Part shown: piece after piece, positions 1-10,900 of the stretch | Position numbering within the stretch: the first letter of the stretch is position 1 | Layout of the letters: every line of letters starts with the position of its first letter | Source: Phylloscopus collybita | Lineage: Eukaryota; Chordata; Aves; Passeriformes; Phylloscopidae | Reading direction: 5' to 3' | Length of the DNA stretch: 64,000 bases | NCBI GenBank assembly: GCA_027886175.1 | Contig: JAJNNQ010000023.1 | Coordinates: 6,682,501 to 6,746,500 of the forward strand | The notes under the pieces: generated by a model | The model's input: the letters and a program-made list of their open reading frames with translations, nothing else | Told to the model about the DNA's origin: nothing | Databases searched by the model: none | Position numbers and translations under genes: made by a program

Positions 1-654
1 AGCCCTGTCACCCTCGAGCCCTGTGGAGTCCCTCTGCCTCAGCCCTGGGAGCAAATTCCCACTGGGGATGTGAGGAGCCACTTGCTGGTGCAGGAGAGCA
101 TCTGGAGCCAAGCCCAGCCCTGGAGGGGCAGCAGTGCATGGCCAGGACCATTATCCCTGCATCCCACCCTCCCTGCATCCCACCCTCCCACCCTCCCAGG
201 CAGTGGGCCCCAGCACCCCTTCACTTGCCAGATCGGTGCAGCACAGGGTGGAAACAGGCTCAGCCATGGCACCAGAGCAGCCCAACTGCCCCTTTGACCC
301 AAATCCTGGGATTTTCCAGCCCAGCAGTGGGATGGTGAGGAGGTGACGTCACACCAAGGCAAAACCTGGGATGCTGCCTGGCTACAGACACCAAACACTG
401 AACACAGACCCCTGCTGGATGTGAACCCCTCAGCTTAGCCCACACCTGGTGGCAGGCTGGTAGTGCCATTGCTGCCCCACATTCCCTGCTGTCACCAGGG
501 TGCCAGCTGGGCTCCAGGCGCACGGCAAGGGGAGGACACGGTGCCAGGGGGGGCAGAGCCATGGGCTGCCCTGGCACAGGGTGTCCCAGGCAGGGCCGGG
601 AGTGCCGGGCAGGGAGCCCGTGAGTCACAGCCCCGCTCCCCCTGCAGCGCCGGG

Positions 655-720
655 CCCTTTCAACCCCGGCATATTAATTTCTCCTAATTGGCTTTGACAG
701 GGATCGGTGTCAACGTTCCC
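655..720. promoter_or_regulatory. AT-rich island with homeodomain-type motifs in AATK intron 1
   Basis: Inside GC-rich intron there is a short AT-rich block with ATATTAATTT, a CTAATTGG core and a TTTGACAGG (TALE-type TGACAG) motif within about 50 bases. Dense TAAT/ATTA cores in an otherwise GC-rich avian intron are typical of conserved non-coding elements. Conservation itself was not tested, so this is an inference from composition and motif content. Confidence 0.3.
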
Positions 721-3147
721 GAACACACCCGCCCATGTGTGGGGCAGGAGGGAGGGAGGGGAGACGGGGGGAGCAAGGTGGCAGCCTCAGGGAGCAGGAT
801 CCTGGCTCTGTCGCCTCACTGAGCCAGGTGGGGCCCAGCTGCCCTGTTGAGCTGTGCCAATGTCATTCCCTGTGCCAGGACAAGGGGCTTGCCACATGCC
901 ACCCCACGCTGCCTGCCCCTGGTATCCCTGTGGGCACCGGGAGTCACCTCTTGCCTGTCTGCCCAGCTCCTTCAGCCCAGTCCCTTCAGCCCAGAGTGCC
1001 ATCCCCAGTGAGAAACACGTGGCAAGACAGGACATCTGGCACGGTGCTGCCACCACTGTCACCTCCCAGCCGAGGAGCTCCCGCTGCCCTGCCCCAAATC
1101 CCCTCTGTGTGTGCAGCCCCAACAGCACCTTTCCCCCTGTGTAGGTGCCAGGGTGTGCCTGGCCCTGATTTGGGTTGCCAGGGTCCCTCTGCCAGCTGTG
1201 GCCCCTTTGCCACCACGGTCCCCCAAGTCCTTTCCCACCCTTTTGCCAGGAGCAGCCGGAGGCAGCGGGTGTGCAGCACCAGCACTGGCCACGCTGGTGT
1301 CACTGAGTGGCCTGGGGCAGTGGATGGCAGCAGGTGCCAGGCGGTCCCAAAAACACAGGCTGACTTTTCCTTGACTCCTCAGTGTGGGGAGTGGGCACCC
1401 AGTCCCCACAGGAAGCCCAGGAGATGTGGGGTGTGTGCTGGGGCTGGCAGCGCTGGGTTGTGCTCCGCTGCCGGCTCCAGGGCCCCATGCAGGAACATCT
1501 CCAGACCTGGCTTGGGAATGGCTGAGGAGAGATGGGAACCACGAGGCTGCGGGGCTGGGACCCTCCCCCAGAGCCCCCAGCACCTGGAAGGGAATGAATC
1601 CCTGGCAGACGTGGCACAGCCTGAGGCAGATGTTGGGAGAAGCCCAAACCAGCAGGTGAGGCTGGAACAGGGGCAGCTGCACTGGCACATCCCCGTGGCA
1701 CCTCCACCCCAGGTGACACCACTGTTCCATGCCACCAGGCCACCCATGGCCCAGCTTCAACAGCCGTGTCCTCCAGCTGTGAGCTGTGCATTTCCAGGGA
1801 ATGCAGGGCCGGGAGGAGATGCTTCCCTCGGCAGCACCAGAGCCCCTGGGCCTCTCCTGTCCTGTCCCAGCTCTGGTGCCATCGTGCCCTACAAACTGCC
1901 TCCCCCAGCTCCTCCCTGGCACACGCCAAGCCCAGGGAGCCAGGCTGGCACAGGCAGCCACGATGCCACACAGGCAGGAGCTGCTGCCACATGGACTGAA
2001 TCCACACGGTGGTGAAATCCAGAATCTGGTTTGTTCCCCCCTTGAATTCCTCTCCCGGTGCTGGTGGGTGGCAGCTGCACGGCAGCGCCGAGCCCTGGGC
2101 CTGGCAGCGCAGCGACAGGCAGGGATGGAAGCAGGGCTGAAGGGTTTTGAAACCCAACCTGCCTTGAGAACCCCCAGGCTGGTAGGATTCGCGTGGAGCG
2201 GGGCCACACCAAAAACCAAAAGCAAAATCTCCTCAAGGGCTGAGCCGGGCAAACGGCTCCGTCCCGGCACTGCCGCATTTTGAATGTAAATAATGAGATT
2301 TTAGAAACAAATAACGAGCGGCAGGGGACAAAGTCCCCGTTCGGTGCGTCCTGGTGCGGCTCGTTTCCAACCCCCCCCACGCATTCCGACCGTGCGCGGC
2401 CGCGGGAGCGGGAGCAGCGGAGGAAGGAGGGACAGGGAAGGCGGCGGGGAGGGATGCGGGAGCCCGGCACTGACAGCCGGAGCCTCCGGCACCACCGCGC
2501 CCGGCACGGGCACCGTTTCGCCGCCTTCGCGGTGCCGGAGGAGGCGCCGGGAGCGGCGGGAGCCGCGGCACCGCCGCTCGGCTGCCGGAGCCGACACGCG
2601 TTATCCCGGGCTGGTAAACAAAGGGCCGGAGCCGAGCGCCCGCCGGGCCCGCCGGACGCTCCCACGAGGGGTCCCGGTGGCCGCGCGGTGCCGGCCCCGC
2701 ACCGGGAGGGACCCGAGGCGGCTGCGAGGGGCGGCGGTGAGGGGCGGCTGCGGCGGCCGCAGCCCCAAACGCGCACCGCAGTCGCCAGCCCCGCGCTGCT
2801 CCGCGGCTGCAGCATCTTCCTGCAGCTGCGCCGCGGCCGGAACACGGCGCTTACATAACGCCTGCGCCCCAAAACGCCGCTGCCGTGCCCCGGCACCCCA
2901 CCGAGCCCCGCCGGCTCCCCCAGCCCCACGGGAGACCCTCAGCCCCTGGCTCCCCGGCCGGCCCGTGCCTCAGGCGGTGGGGGCTCAGCCCCGGCTCCGT
3001 CTTCCTCCTTCTCACCATCACCATCCTCCCTGTTGTTATTATTCCGTTTCAATCCCGGAGATGCCTTCAGAGGCAGCGCAGCCCCGGGATTCCTCCGCGC
3101 TCCAGCCCGCGGAACAAAATGCCGCCCGGCTGCGGCAGCGATCCCGC

Positions 3148-3310
3148 CACACCGGGATGTCCTCGGGCCACACCGGGACATCCCACGGCCGCACCGGGAC
3201 GTCCCACGGCCACACCGGGATGTCCCACGGTCACATCGGTGTGTCCCACCGCCACCCCCGCGTGTCCCAGCAGCACACAGGGCTGTCACACCGCCACACT
3301 GGGTCGGGTC
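3148..3310. repeat. 21-bp tandem minisatellite, about 8 copies
   Basis: The unit has the form CACACCGGGATGTCCCACGGC and is repeated about eight times with increasing divergence towards the right end. Because 21 is a multiple of three, the array stays open as a seven-residue repeat in several frames (for example His-Thr-Gly-x-Ser-His-Gly on the plus strand). It lies in the CpG island just inside AATK intron 1. Confidence 0.85.
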
Positions 3311-3536
3311 CGGCTGTCAGAGCCGGGAGCCCGAGCAGTGACATTCCCGGTGATGAGGGCGAGGGGATGCTCCGTTCGCGGTGCAGCGCGATGCGGGGAT
3401 GCTCGTTCCCGGCGCACCGGGAGGACAGCGCGGGCAGCCGGTGCGGGGCTGAGCCGGGTACACGGCGGAGCACCGGGGGAGGCTCGGCGCGCGGGAGGGG
3501 GTGCGGGTCCCTCAGCCCCGGGGCTGCGGCACTTAC

Positions 3537-3621
3537 CGGGGTCGAAGTGGGAGCTGAAGGCGAGGCTGGGGCTGAGGAAGGCGGCCGCCATGGCAGCGGC
3601 GGCGGCGGGGAAGCGGCCCAT
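3537..3621 (-). CDS. AATK: AATK (LMTK1) first coding exon, partial gene
   Basis: AATK (apoptosis-associated tyrosine kinase, lemur kinase 1) is a membrane-anchored Ser/Thr kinase of neurons, linked to endosome traffic and neurite growth. The exon reads FLSPSLAFSSHFDP and ends after the first base of the next codon at a GTAAGT donor (3536-3531). This matches the human N-terminus, where FFNPSFAFSSHFDPD precedes the transmembrane helix, in residue pattern and splice phase. Two in-frame starts exist: ATG at 3621-3619, giving MGRFP plus an alanine run, and ATG at 3591-3589, giving MAAAFLSP; the second corresponds better to the human start. The kinase domain and tail lie outside the window. The position left of CEP131 on the same strand agrees with the human gene order. 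Confidence 0.85.
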
Positions 3622-3676
3622 GGCGCGGCGGCGGCGGGAGCCCCACGGCCGCCGGCTGCCGCTGGCCCCGCGCTGG

Positions 3677-3707
<31 letters not shown>

Positions 3708-4654
3708 TCCTCCTCCATGGCGGCCCCGCGGCCCCGCGCCCCGTGCCCCGGGGAGGGGCCGCGCCGCCGCCGAGCAGCGGGACCGGGCGGGCGGGGGCGG
3801 CAGGTGGCGGAGCCGCAGCCCCGGGACCGCACCGGGACCCGCGTCCTCCCCTCCGGGATGCGCCTCCGCCGCCCCCGCGCGGTCCCGCCGGGATGGATGG
3901 GGTCCGTGGGGGGCCCCCGGACAAGGACGGGACCCCCGAGGGGCAGCCGTCACCCTGGAGCGGGGCCGGGACCACGCAGGGGCAGCCATCCCCCAGAGTG
4001 GGGACGGGACCCCCTCCTGAGTAAGGAGCTGCTCCGGCGCTGACCCATCCCGGGCACCGGCAGCTTCCCGCGACCAGGGATGGGGCCAGGAACGGGAAAC
4101 AGGGATGGGATGGGCAGCTCTGCCCCCCGCCAGCCCCCCAACCCCCCGCCAGTCCCCCTCACACACACACACCCTGCACCCCATCTCTGTGGCCCAGCAC
4201 AGCCTCACCCTGCAGCCCCCCAGTCCCATCCTGAGGGGAAGCAGAGCCCCCCAGCAGCCCCAGGCCCGTGGTGTGGGGTCCCCCTTGAGCTGGGGGTCTG
4301 TCCCATGTGGGGCCATGGCTCAGCCTTGTCTGTTCCAAACCACAGCCCTGGCACATGGGAGTGTGCCCTGCAAACACGGGATGCTCCAAAACCCAGCAAT
4401 CCCAATTCCTTGGCAGGGAACGTCCCACAGCTTCACCCACAGCCCCGGCAGCTCCCAGCCTGACCCTGGCAAAGCTATGGGTGCCACCAGTCACCGAGCC
4501 CACCTAGGAACCAGGCTGGACTTTCCTTCAGGGTCATGGCAGGATGGTCCTGTCCCATCCTGTCCCATCCTGTCCCATCCCACTCCTGGGAACCCCCTTG
4601 TCCCACCCCTTGCTGGGCTCAGCTCTGAGCTGCACGGGGCTCGCACATCCCCAC

Positions 4655-4830
4655 CGCCAGTTTGAATATTTAAAGCCAAATTTTGCGTACATGATTAATT
4701 TTTTACAAGCCTTCAAGCCTGCACAGAACAGCACCACGCTACACATGTCACGTTGCCACAAATAGATACAGGCCTGGAAAAATTACCGGCTGCTGGGAGA
4801 ATAAACACGTTGGAGCCAGTTTCTCCCTTG
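4655..4830. promoter_or_regulatory. AT-rich, non-repetitive island upstream of AATK
   Basis: A 170-base AT-rich block interrupts GC-rich intergenic DNA. It has a TTGAATATTTAAA segment, GATTAATTTTTTAC, an ACATGTCACGTTG segment and GGAAAAATTACC. It is not a recognisable transposon and carries no long frame. It is a candidate conserved non-coding element by composition only. Confidence 0.3.
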
Positions 4831-6084
4831 CCTCCGCATTTCTGTACTCTGGAGCAGCTCTGTCCCACAGGACTCCCCAGTCCCTCTGCCAGGGTAGCAG
4901 GAGACTGCTGACGCCCCATCACTCATTTTGGACACCCCCAGCTGGGGTGCAGCTCATGGGCACCCTATTGCTCCCATTGCCCCCCTCCCTAGGGTCCCTG
5001 GTCCTTTCTGGCTGTGCAAATGGCCATGACCCCACATGTGGGACACCCTGAGCTTCTCCACCAGCCTTCCTGGGCCTCAGAGCAGCCAAAGGTGGCACCA
5101 GCCTGGTGCAGTGCCTGTGCCAGGAGCATTTGGGGTCTCTCGGAGCTTCGGTGCCATCGGTGCCCTCTGGAGCAGCTGTGGTCCCCTGGGAGTGGGGGTC
5201 TGGTGCCCCCGGGGTGGTTTGCAGGGCCAGCCCCGCTCCCTGTGCAGCTCAGCTGGCACTGCCTGAGTCACAGCTGGGAGGGGGTGGGCGGCTGTGCCGA
5301 GCCCACACCGGGCACCCCCGGGCCCAGCCACCCCAGCACCCTGAGCACACTCAGCTGCTCCCAGTGTGTGTGGGACAAGGATGAGCTGAGACCTTCCTGG
5401 CACTGGGAAGGGGCAGGTGGGCTTCGGAGAGTGGGAGGGGATCGAGTCACCCGATGTTGTGTTGGGGTGGCAGCCCCAGTGGCCAGTGTCCCTTCCCTCC
5501 TGTGTCTGGGAGAGGGTGAGATGGGGAGGAAAATGAGGATGAGGGTGGGATGGGGATGAGAATTAGGATTGAGGAGGACAGAACTGAGGATGAGATGGGA
5601 AAGAAGACAAGGACAGAGATGGACCGGGGATGACACTGAGAAAGGGATGGGTTAGGGGGATGAGAGTGGAGTGTGTGCCTGCCCAGCCCTGCTGTGCCAC
5701 CCTGTCCTCCTTGGGAAGACCGGGAATCCCCAGCTCAACTGGGACACCAAGCACAGCAGTCCCATGCCCCAGCACCCTCCGTGCCCAGGTGACACCCCCA
5801 GTAGCCCCATTTGATGCATCCAGGAGGAAGGTTGAGCTCTGTCATGGTCACCCAAACCCACCACGTGCCCTGTGCCCCCTGCCACTTGTCCTGTTTCCCA
5901 GATTTCCAACGTGGCTGTAGAAGGGAAACTCCAAAGGAGAATCGAGGCCCAAAGGCCCAGGGAGCCCCTCAGGTGCAGCCCTGAGATCGAGGCTGTGGCA
6001 GAGCCGGTCCAGCCCCGGCAGAGGCTCAGGGGCACCCGTCGACAGGGACATCCACTCCCTGTCGGGGCAGTGCCGCTGCCGCCG

Positions 6085-6360
6085 CCCCAATTAGCAGGGG
6101 AGATTACAGATTCTTCCCAAGGGGAGATTACCCTGCTCGGATCCTGCCACTCGCTCGGCTGATTTGTCTGGGGCTGCAGCTAATCCCCTCCCGGGCAGAC
6201 ACCAGATTGAGCCGCGATTCCCGCGCGGCGGCTGCCAAAAGCCCCCTGTGCTCCTGACCTCCTTCCCGGCCGCGGGCAGCCAGCGGGCTCCGCTCATCCG
6301 CCTAATCCCGGGCAGCCGGGGGGAGAGGGGCTCCTTCATTGGGGATCTTTGGCAGAGCCC
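6085..6360. promoter_or_regulatory. Candidate regulatory element with repeated GATTA/TAATCC cores
   Basis: Within about 260 bases there are a CAATTAGC motif, two GGGAGATTAC segments (around 6099 and 6122), and two CTAATCCC cores (around 6180 and 6302). GGATTA/TAATCC is the binding core of the OTX/CRX/PITX class of homeodomains. The block abuts a CpG-rich stretch. Conservation was not tested. Confidence 0.35.
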
Positions 6361-6416
6361 GCAGCGGCCGCACAGTCGCGGCCGGCCTGGCCGAGCGCCC
6401 GCCGTGCCGCGGCTCG

Positions 6417-6480
6417 GCAGGGACAGGGACAGCGACAGGGACAGCGACAGGGACAGCGACAGGGACAGGGACGGGGACGC
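6417..6480. repeat. GACAGG/GACAGC short tandem repeat
   Basis: A run of GACAGG and GACAGC hexamers forms a 12-bp higher-order unit repeated several times within the GC-rich block. It lies outside any recognised exon. Confidence 0.85.
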
Positions 6481-7786
6481 GCCCGTGCCACGCGGCCGGC
6501 GGTCCCGCGAGACCCCCGGGGTGCGGGCGGGGGGCGCCGGCGCAGGCACGGGCAGCCAGCCGGTGAAAATCCGCATCCCCGTTATGCAACGGCGCTGATT
6601 TATTCATGCCTGAACCGGGCACTGGCCTAGAAATTAGCCCGGGCGATGCCGGGGAGGGGCCGGGAAGATGCCGGAGCGCACCGAGCCCCGGGAGCGGCGG
6701 GAGCAGGGCCGGGCACACCCCGGGGACCGCGGCTGGGTGTTCACCCCACAGCGGCGATGCCGCACGGGGCTCGGGGTCCTACAGCGGAGCCAGAGGGCTG
6801 GGCACAGGCCAAAACTCCCTGGCCGGGTAGCGAGCAGGCTGAGCCCCCTTGTCCCACGCCAGATTCCCCAGAGCTGGGGGCAGGGGCTGTGCAGGGCGGG
6901 GGTCGGAAGCGGCGCTCAGGAAACTCCTTGGAAAAGCATCAACAGCGGAACAAGCGCCGTGCCCGGCCTTTCCCGGCACACTGAGATGAGCTCTCCAGCC
7001 CGGCACAGCGGGGAGAGGGGAACGGAGACCGGCACGGCCACGGCTCCGCTGGGCAGGACCCAGCCACCCTCTGTGTCTCTGCCCCGGAGCTGGAGGAGCT
7101 ACTCGTGCCTCACAACACCCAAATCAAGCGGCAAAGCACGGGCAGGGATATGGGCCATCCATGGGCTGCCTTGCGATCACACCGCCCCCGGAGCTGCAGC
7201 CGGGAGCCCACGCTGGGACAAACGCCAGCGTCGGGAAGTGGCCGAGCCCCTGTGCAGCTTCCTGCGGTGACAAAGGGTCCCGCTGCGGCTCCATGTGACC
7301 ATGGGGGCTCTGGCAGTGCTGCCATGGGGCAGGGGGAGGCTCCAGCCGAGCGCAGGGACCAGCAGGACGGATGGGAAACACCAGGGACTCGGCTGAGAAA
7401 ACATCTACCGGCCCCGCTCCGAGCCCCCGCCCGGGGGAGGGACCAGAGCGGCTGCACACTCCCGGCCGAGAGGAAACAGATGCCACCGGCCCAGCCCAGG
7501 CATTTCCCGGCCCTGTCAGGGGCTGTTGAGGAATCTGCAGGTAGCAGAGGCTGTGGGATCAACATCCTGCCCTGGTTCTGCCTCCGTGCCTCCTACTGCC
7601 TATTTCAGTTTAGAACAGGAAGCAAAGTGTAGTTTGGGGTGCTGGGCACCCTCAGAGCAAAGGGAGGGTTTGGGATGCAGGAATGAGGTTGGGAAGGTGG
7701 GAGCAGGCACAGATCTCATGAAGAGCCACTCGTGCCCTGGTACTGATGTGCACAAGTACAGAAACAGCTGTAGAAACCAGCAGAGA

Positions 7787-7792
7787 TTTATT
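7787..7792 (-). terminator. CEP131: CEP131 poly(A) signal (AATAAA on minus strand)
   Basis: TTTATT on the plus strand reads AATAAA on the minus strand, about 135 bases beyond the CEP131 stop codon at 7929-7927. It is the only such hexamer close to the stop, so the 3'UTR is probably short. Confidence 0.8.
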
Positions 7793-7926
7793 ATCAGAAC
7801 AAAACTCCAAACATCTAAAGGCCACCAAGCATCCCAGCACGGCCATGGCTTTGGTGGGACCAGGCTGTGGAGAACAAGGGAGGAGGGAAGGGAGAGCCTG
7901 AGCCCGGCCCCAGCCCCGCAGGATGG

Positions 7927-10900
7927 TCACTCAGTGGCCAGCTGCCGCTGCTGCTCCAGCAGGGATTGCAGGAGGTTGGCTCTCTGCACGGCTGCCTGCA
8001 ATGGAGCACAGCACACAGGGGACACAGAGGTGACAGTGCCCGGCACAGGCACAGCCAGGGCGGGCCCAGGGAGCCCCGGCTCACCTCATACTGCTTCCGC
8101 AGGCTGCTCATGCTCTCCTCCTTCCTCAGCACCGCCGCCTTCACCCTGACACGGACACGGGGGGCTGAGCACCAAACACGGGGCTGGGCTCTGCCCCAGG
8201 GGGGGATTCCAGCCCTGGGAGCTCAGCCCCTCTCCCCCAGCCAAAGCTGGGCTCCAGGTGCCATCACACACTGGCAGCACCTTTGTTCTGTTGGTGGGTG
8301 CTGTGTAGTGTGGATTGACTTGTCTACAGGAAGAAAGGCACCTTAGCTTCCTAAGGCTTAATTATTGTATCATTTTGGGGATGTCCCAGCTGCCCTCAGC
8401 CTCTGTGGCTGTGCCCTGACCCTGGACCCTGCCCTTCTGGAGAAGATCACGTGGCTGCAGGCACAGGCATCATGTGTGAGAGTCATGGAGAGCCCCCAGG
8501 AGGTGACAGTGATCCTAGCCAGGGCTCCTGCCAGGAAGGCACATAGAGCTGGGCTCCACTGGCCTCTCCTGGCACTCATGTCCTCCACGCAGGCACAGGA
8601 GCAGCCCTGGGGACAGGATGGCCCAGAGCAGGCCAGCAGTGACAAGGGACAGAGGATTTGGGGTGGCTGAGCAGCAGCCAGCTCGGGCAAGTCTCCTCTA
8701 CCCCGTTTGCCTGGACAGGGCTGGAAGCCCTGAGGATGCAGCACTGAGCTCCTGCCCCATGCCTGGGCCCCCTCACCTCCTGTGAACCTCCTCCAGCTCC
8801 CGGTCCTTCTCCCGCACCAGCCTGTCCAGCTCCAGGTGCTGCCGGGCCCTCAGCTCTGCCAGCTCTGCCTTCAGCCGCGCGCTCTCCTCCTCCGTCCCCA
8901 CCAGCCTGTCCGCAAACTCCTGCCACACCACCTCGGTCAGGCCCTGTGCCCTGGGACAGCTGCTCCTGCACATCCAGGCACGGGCCAGGCAGGGCCCCGG
9001 CTCTGCTCCTCGCTCACCTTCCGGATCTCCTCCAGCTCCTGCTCCTTGTGCTTCAGCAGCCCCTGCAGCCGGATGCTCTCCCCTTCCAGCTCTGCCAGCC
9101 GCCCCTTGAGCTCATTGCAGCGCTCCTGCAGCTTCCGCTCCGACCGCTCCAGCTCCTGCAGCTCCACCTCGTACTTGTCTCGGATCCTCTTGATCCTGTG
9201 GGCAGGAAGAACAGGCAGCCTGTCTGGGATCAGGGATCAGGGCACAGCAGCAAGGGCAGAGCTGCCCCACAAGAGATGCAGGGCTGTTTCCTCAGGTGAG
9301 AGGTAAACTTGGCTCCTGTGAGCTGCTCCTTCCTGCACTAACACTGCTCCAGAGCTCAATGGAGAGATGCCCAGGGGACAGGGAAAAGGGTCCAGTCCCT
9401 GGAGGACCTGGGACCTCCCTCCTCCCTTTCCCCCTCACCTGTTCTCTGCTGCCCTCTCACACTCCTCCTTGGCCAAGGATGTGTCGGCCTCCAGGCGCTG
9501 GATCACCAGCTCGATCTCTTTGTCCCTCTCCTTCCTCATCTCCTCCCGCAGCTCCCGCTCCCGAGAGAGCAGCCAGGCTTCCTGGAATGGAGACAGCAAA
9601 CGTGGCCTCAAATTCTTCTCAGACCCCATGGGGGGCACCTTGGGAGGACAGATCTTGCCATTACCTCCTTCTTCACATAGTTAGCTTCCCAGGCCTGCTT
9701 CTCCAGCTCCAGCTGGTCCTTCAGCACCTTCAGTTCTGCCTGTAAGGAGAAGGGAAAACAACAGCTCAGCCCTGGCACCCTCCTGTGCTGGCTGAGGCAG
9801 CCCCTGTGGGGTCCGAGGATTGGTGGTGCCAGCACCCAAAGGGTTGGAGGTGAAGGGAAACCAGACCTGGTGCCGCCTCTCCTGGTCCTCCTTCTCCTTG
9901 GCGTACTCGTCCCGCAGCGCCCGGGTGAGGGCCGAGCTGTTGGCCTCCAGCTGCCGCCGCAGCTCCTCTGCCTCTGCTCGCTGCCTGCACAGACACAGCT
10001 CCCAGCACCCACACCAGCACCTCTTCCCACGGGAGCCTGGCCCCACGGCTCCAGGGCTGCCCCCAGGCCCCCAGCCTGCTCACCTGGCTGCTTGCTGGCT
10101 CAGCCGCTCCTTCTCCTCAGCCACCTCGGCATAGAGCCGGCGCCGCTGCAGCTCCAGCGCCTGCTCCTCCTGCTCCAGCTGCTGCTCACACCTGTGGGAC
10201 ACAGACACTCCAGGGATGTGCCTCTGAGCACTCGGCCTCTTCTCCACCCTGCCCTTCCATGATGCCAGAGGATGCTCCCAGCTCAGCAGTGTCGCAATTC
10301 AACATGAAAGAAACGACACTCATGCACTGAGATGTCTAATGCAAAAAAGGGGCAGGTTATTTACAGACCTCGGCATTTATAGAATTCCAACAGTGACCAT
10401 GGATTGGGGGTTGAAAATTGTCCTCTCCAACCACACTGGTCAATCCGACAATCTATCAATTCTCTCCTCCTCCAGAAAGGAATGCAAACCCATCATTATT
10501 TACATGAAAAGTACATGAGAAACTTTATCTCAAAAGTAAAACATCAGAAGGGTGAAATGAACTTTAGAAAAACTTTAGAAAAACAGAAAAGAACAGGGCA
10601 ACAGCAGCATCGCCCACCCGAGGCCGGTGGCCAGAAAGGAGCTGCTCCCCATGGAGCTGCAAATACTGGATCCCACCAGCAGGCTGGTGCTGGACAGCGC
10701 CCCCCAGAGCTGTGACCCTGAGGCAGCACTGAGCCCGGAGTGATGCACTGTTGCTTTCTTCTGCCTGTCCTCCTGCCTGGCTAGCAGCTGCAGGAGAACT
10801 GGCAACAAGTCTTTCTGGGTCTGTGTGAGGTGAGGCACAGGAGCCCTACCAGAGCTCTCAGGGAGAATTCTCTTGGCAGCATGTAGCAGCTAATGGCAGC

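Larger units (their letters stand above)
1..3536 (-). other. AATK: AATK intron 1, 5' part, running off the left edge
   Basis: This is everything downstream of the AATK first-exon donor at 3536/3535 on the minus strand. I see no second AATK exon, which should carry the transmembrane segment, so it must lie left of the window. The intron holds pyrimidine-rich repeats near 160-200, an AT-rich homeodomain-motif island near 655-720, the downstream half of a CpG island (about 2380 onward) and a 21-bp tandem repeat. The long open frames here on both strands fit high GC content with few stop codons and show no recognisable domain. Confidence 0.6.
2380..3960 (-). promoter_or_regulatory. AATK: CpG island / AATK promoter region
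   Basis: This is a dense CpG block of about 1.6 kb around the AATK start codon, rich in GGCGG and CCGCC runs. Upstream of the start on the minus strand (higher coordinates) the sequence is almost pure GC with CGG repeats around 3681-3705. No TATA box is evident, as expected for a CpG-island promoter. The transcription start was not located; it should lie above 3621. Confidence 0.7.
3622..7770. other. Intergenic region between AATK promoter and CEP131 3' end
   Basis: I recognise no gene in these 4.1 kb. It holds a short CA run near 4161-4172, a TCCCATCCTG decamer repeat near 4547-4585, an AT-rich island at 4655-4830, a G/A-rich stretch near 5400-5650, a second GC-rich block (about 6180-6770) and the 6417-6480 repeat. 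Open frames here have no similarity I know. The block at 6.1-6.7 kb could be a distal element of AATK or an unannotated non-coding promoter. Confidence 0.5.

Noticed and set aside
735..2270. Long opposing open frames (426 and 403 codons) at the left end
   Set aside because: They overlap each other on both strands in GC-rich DNA, lack recognisable domains and lie in AATK intron 1. Composition explains them.
1889..2929. 346-codon minus-strand frame as an alternative AATK first exon
   Set aside because: No similarity to known AATK isoform starts and no supported donor in frame. It is a by-product of the CpG island.
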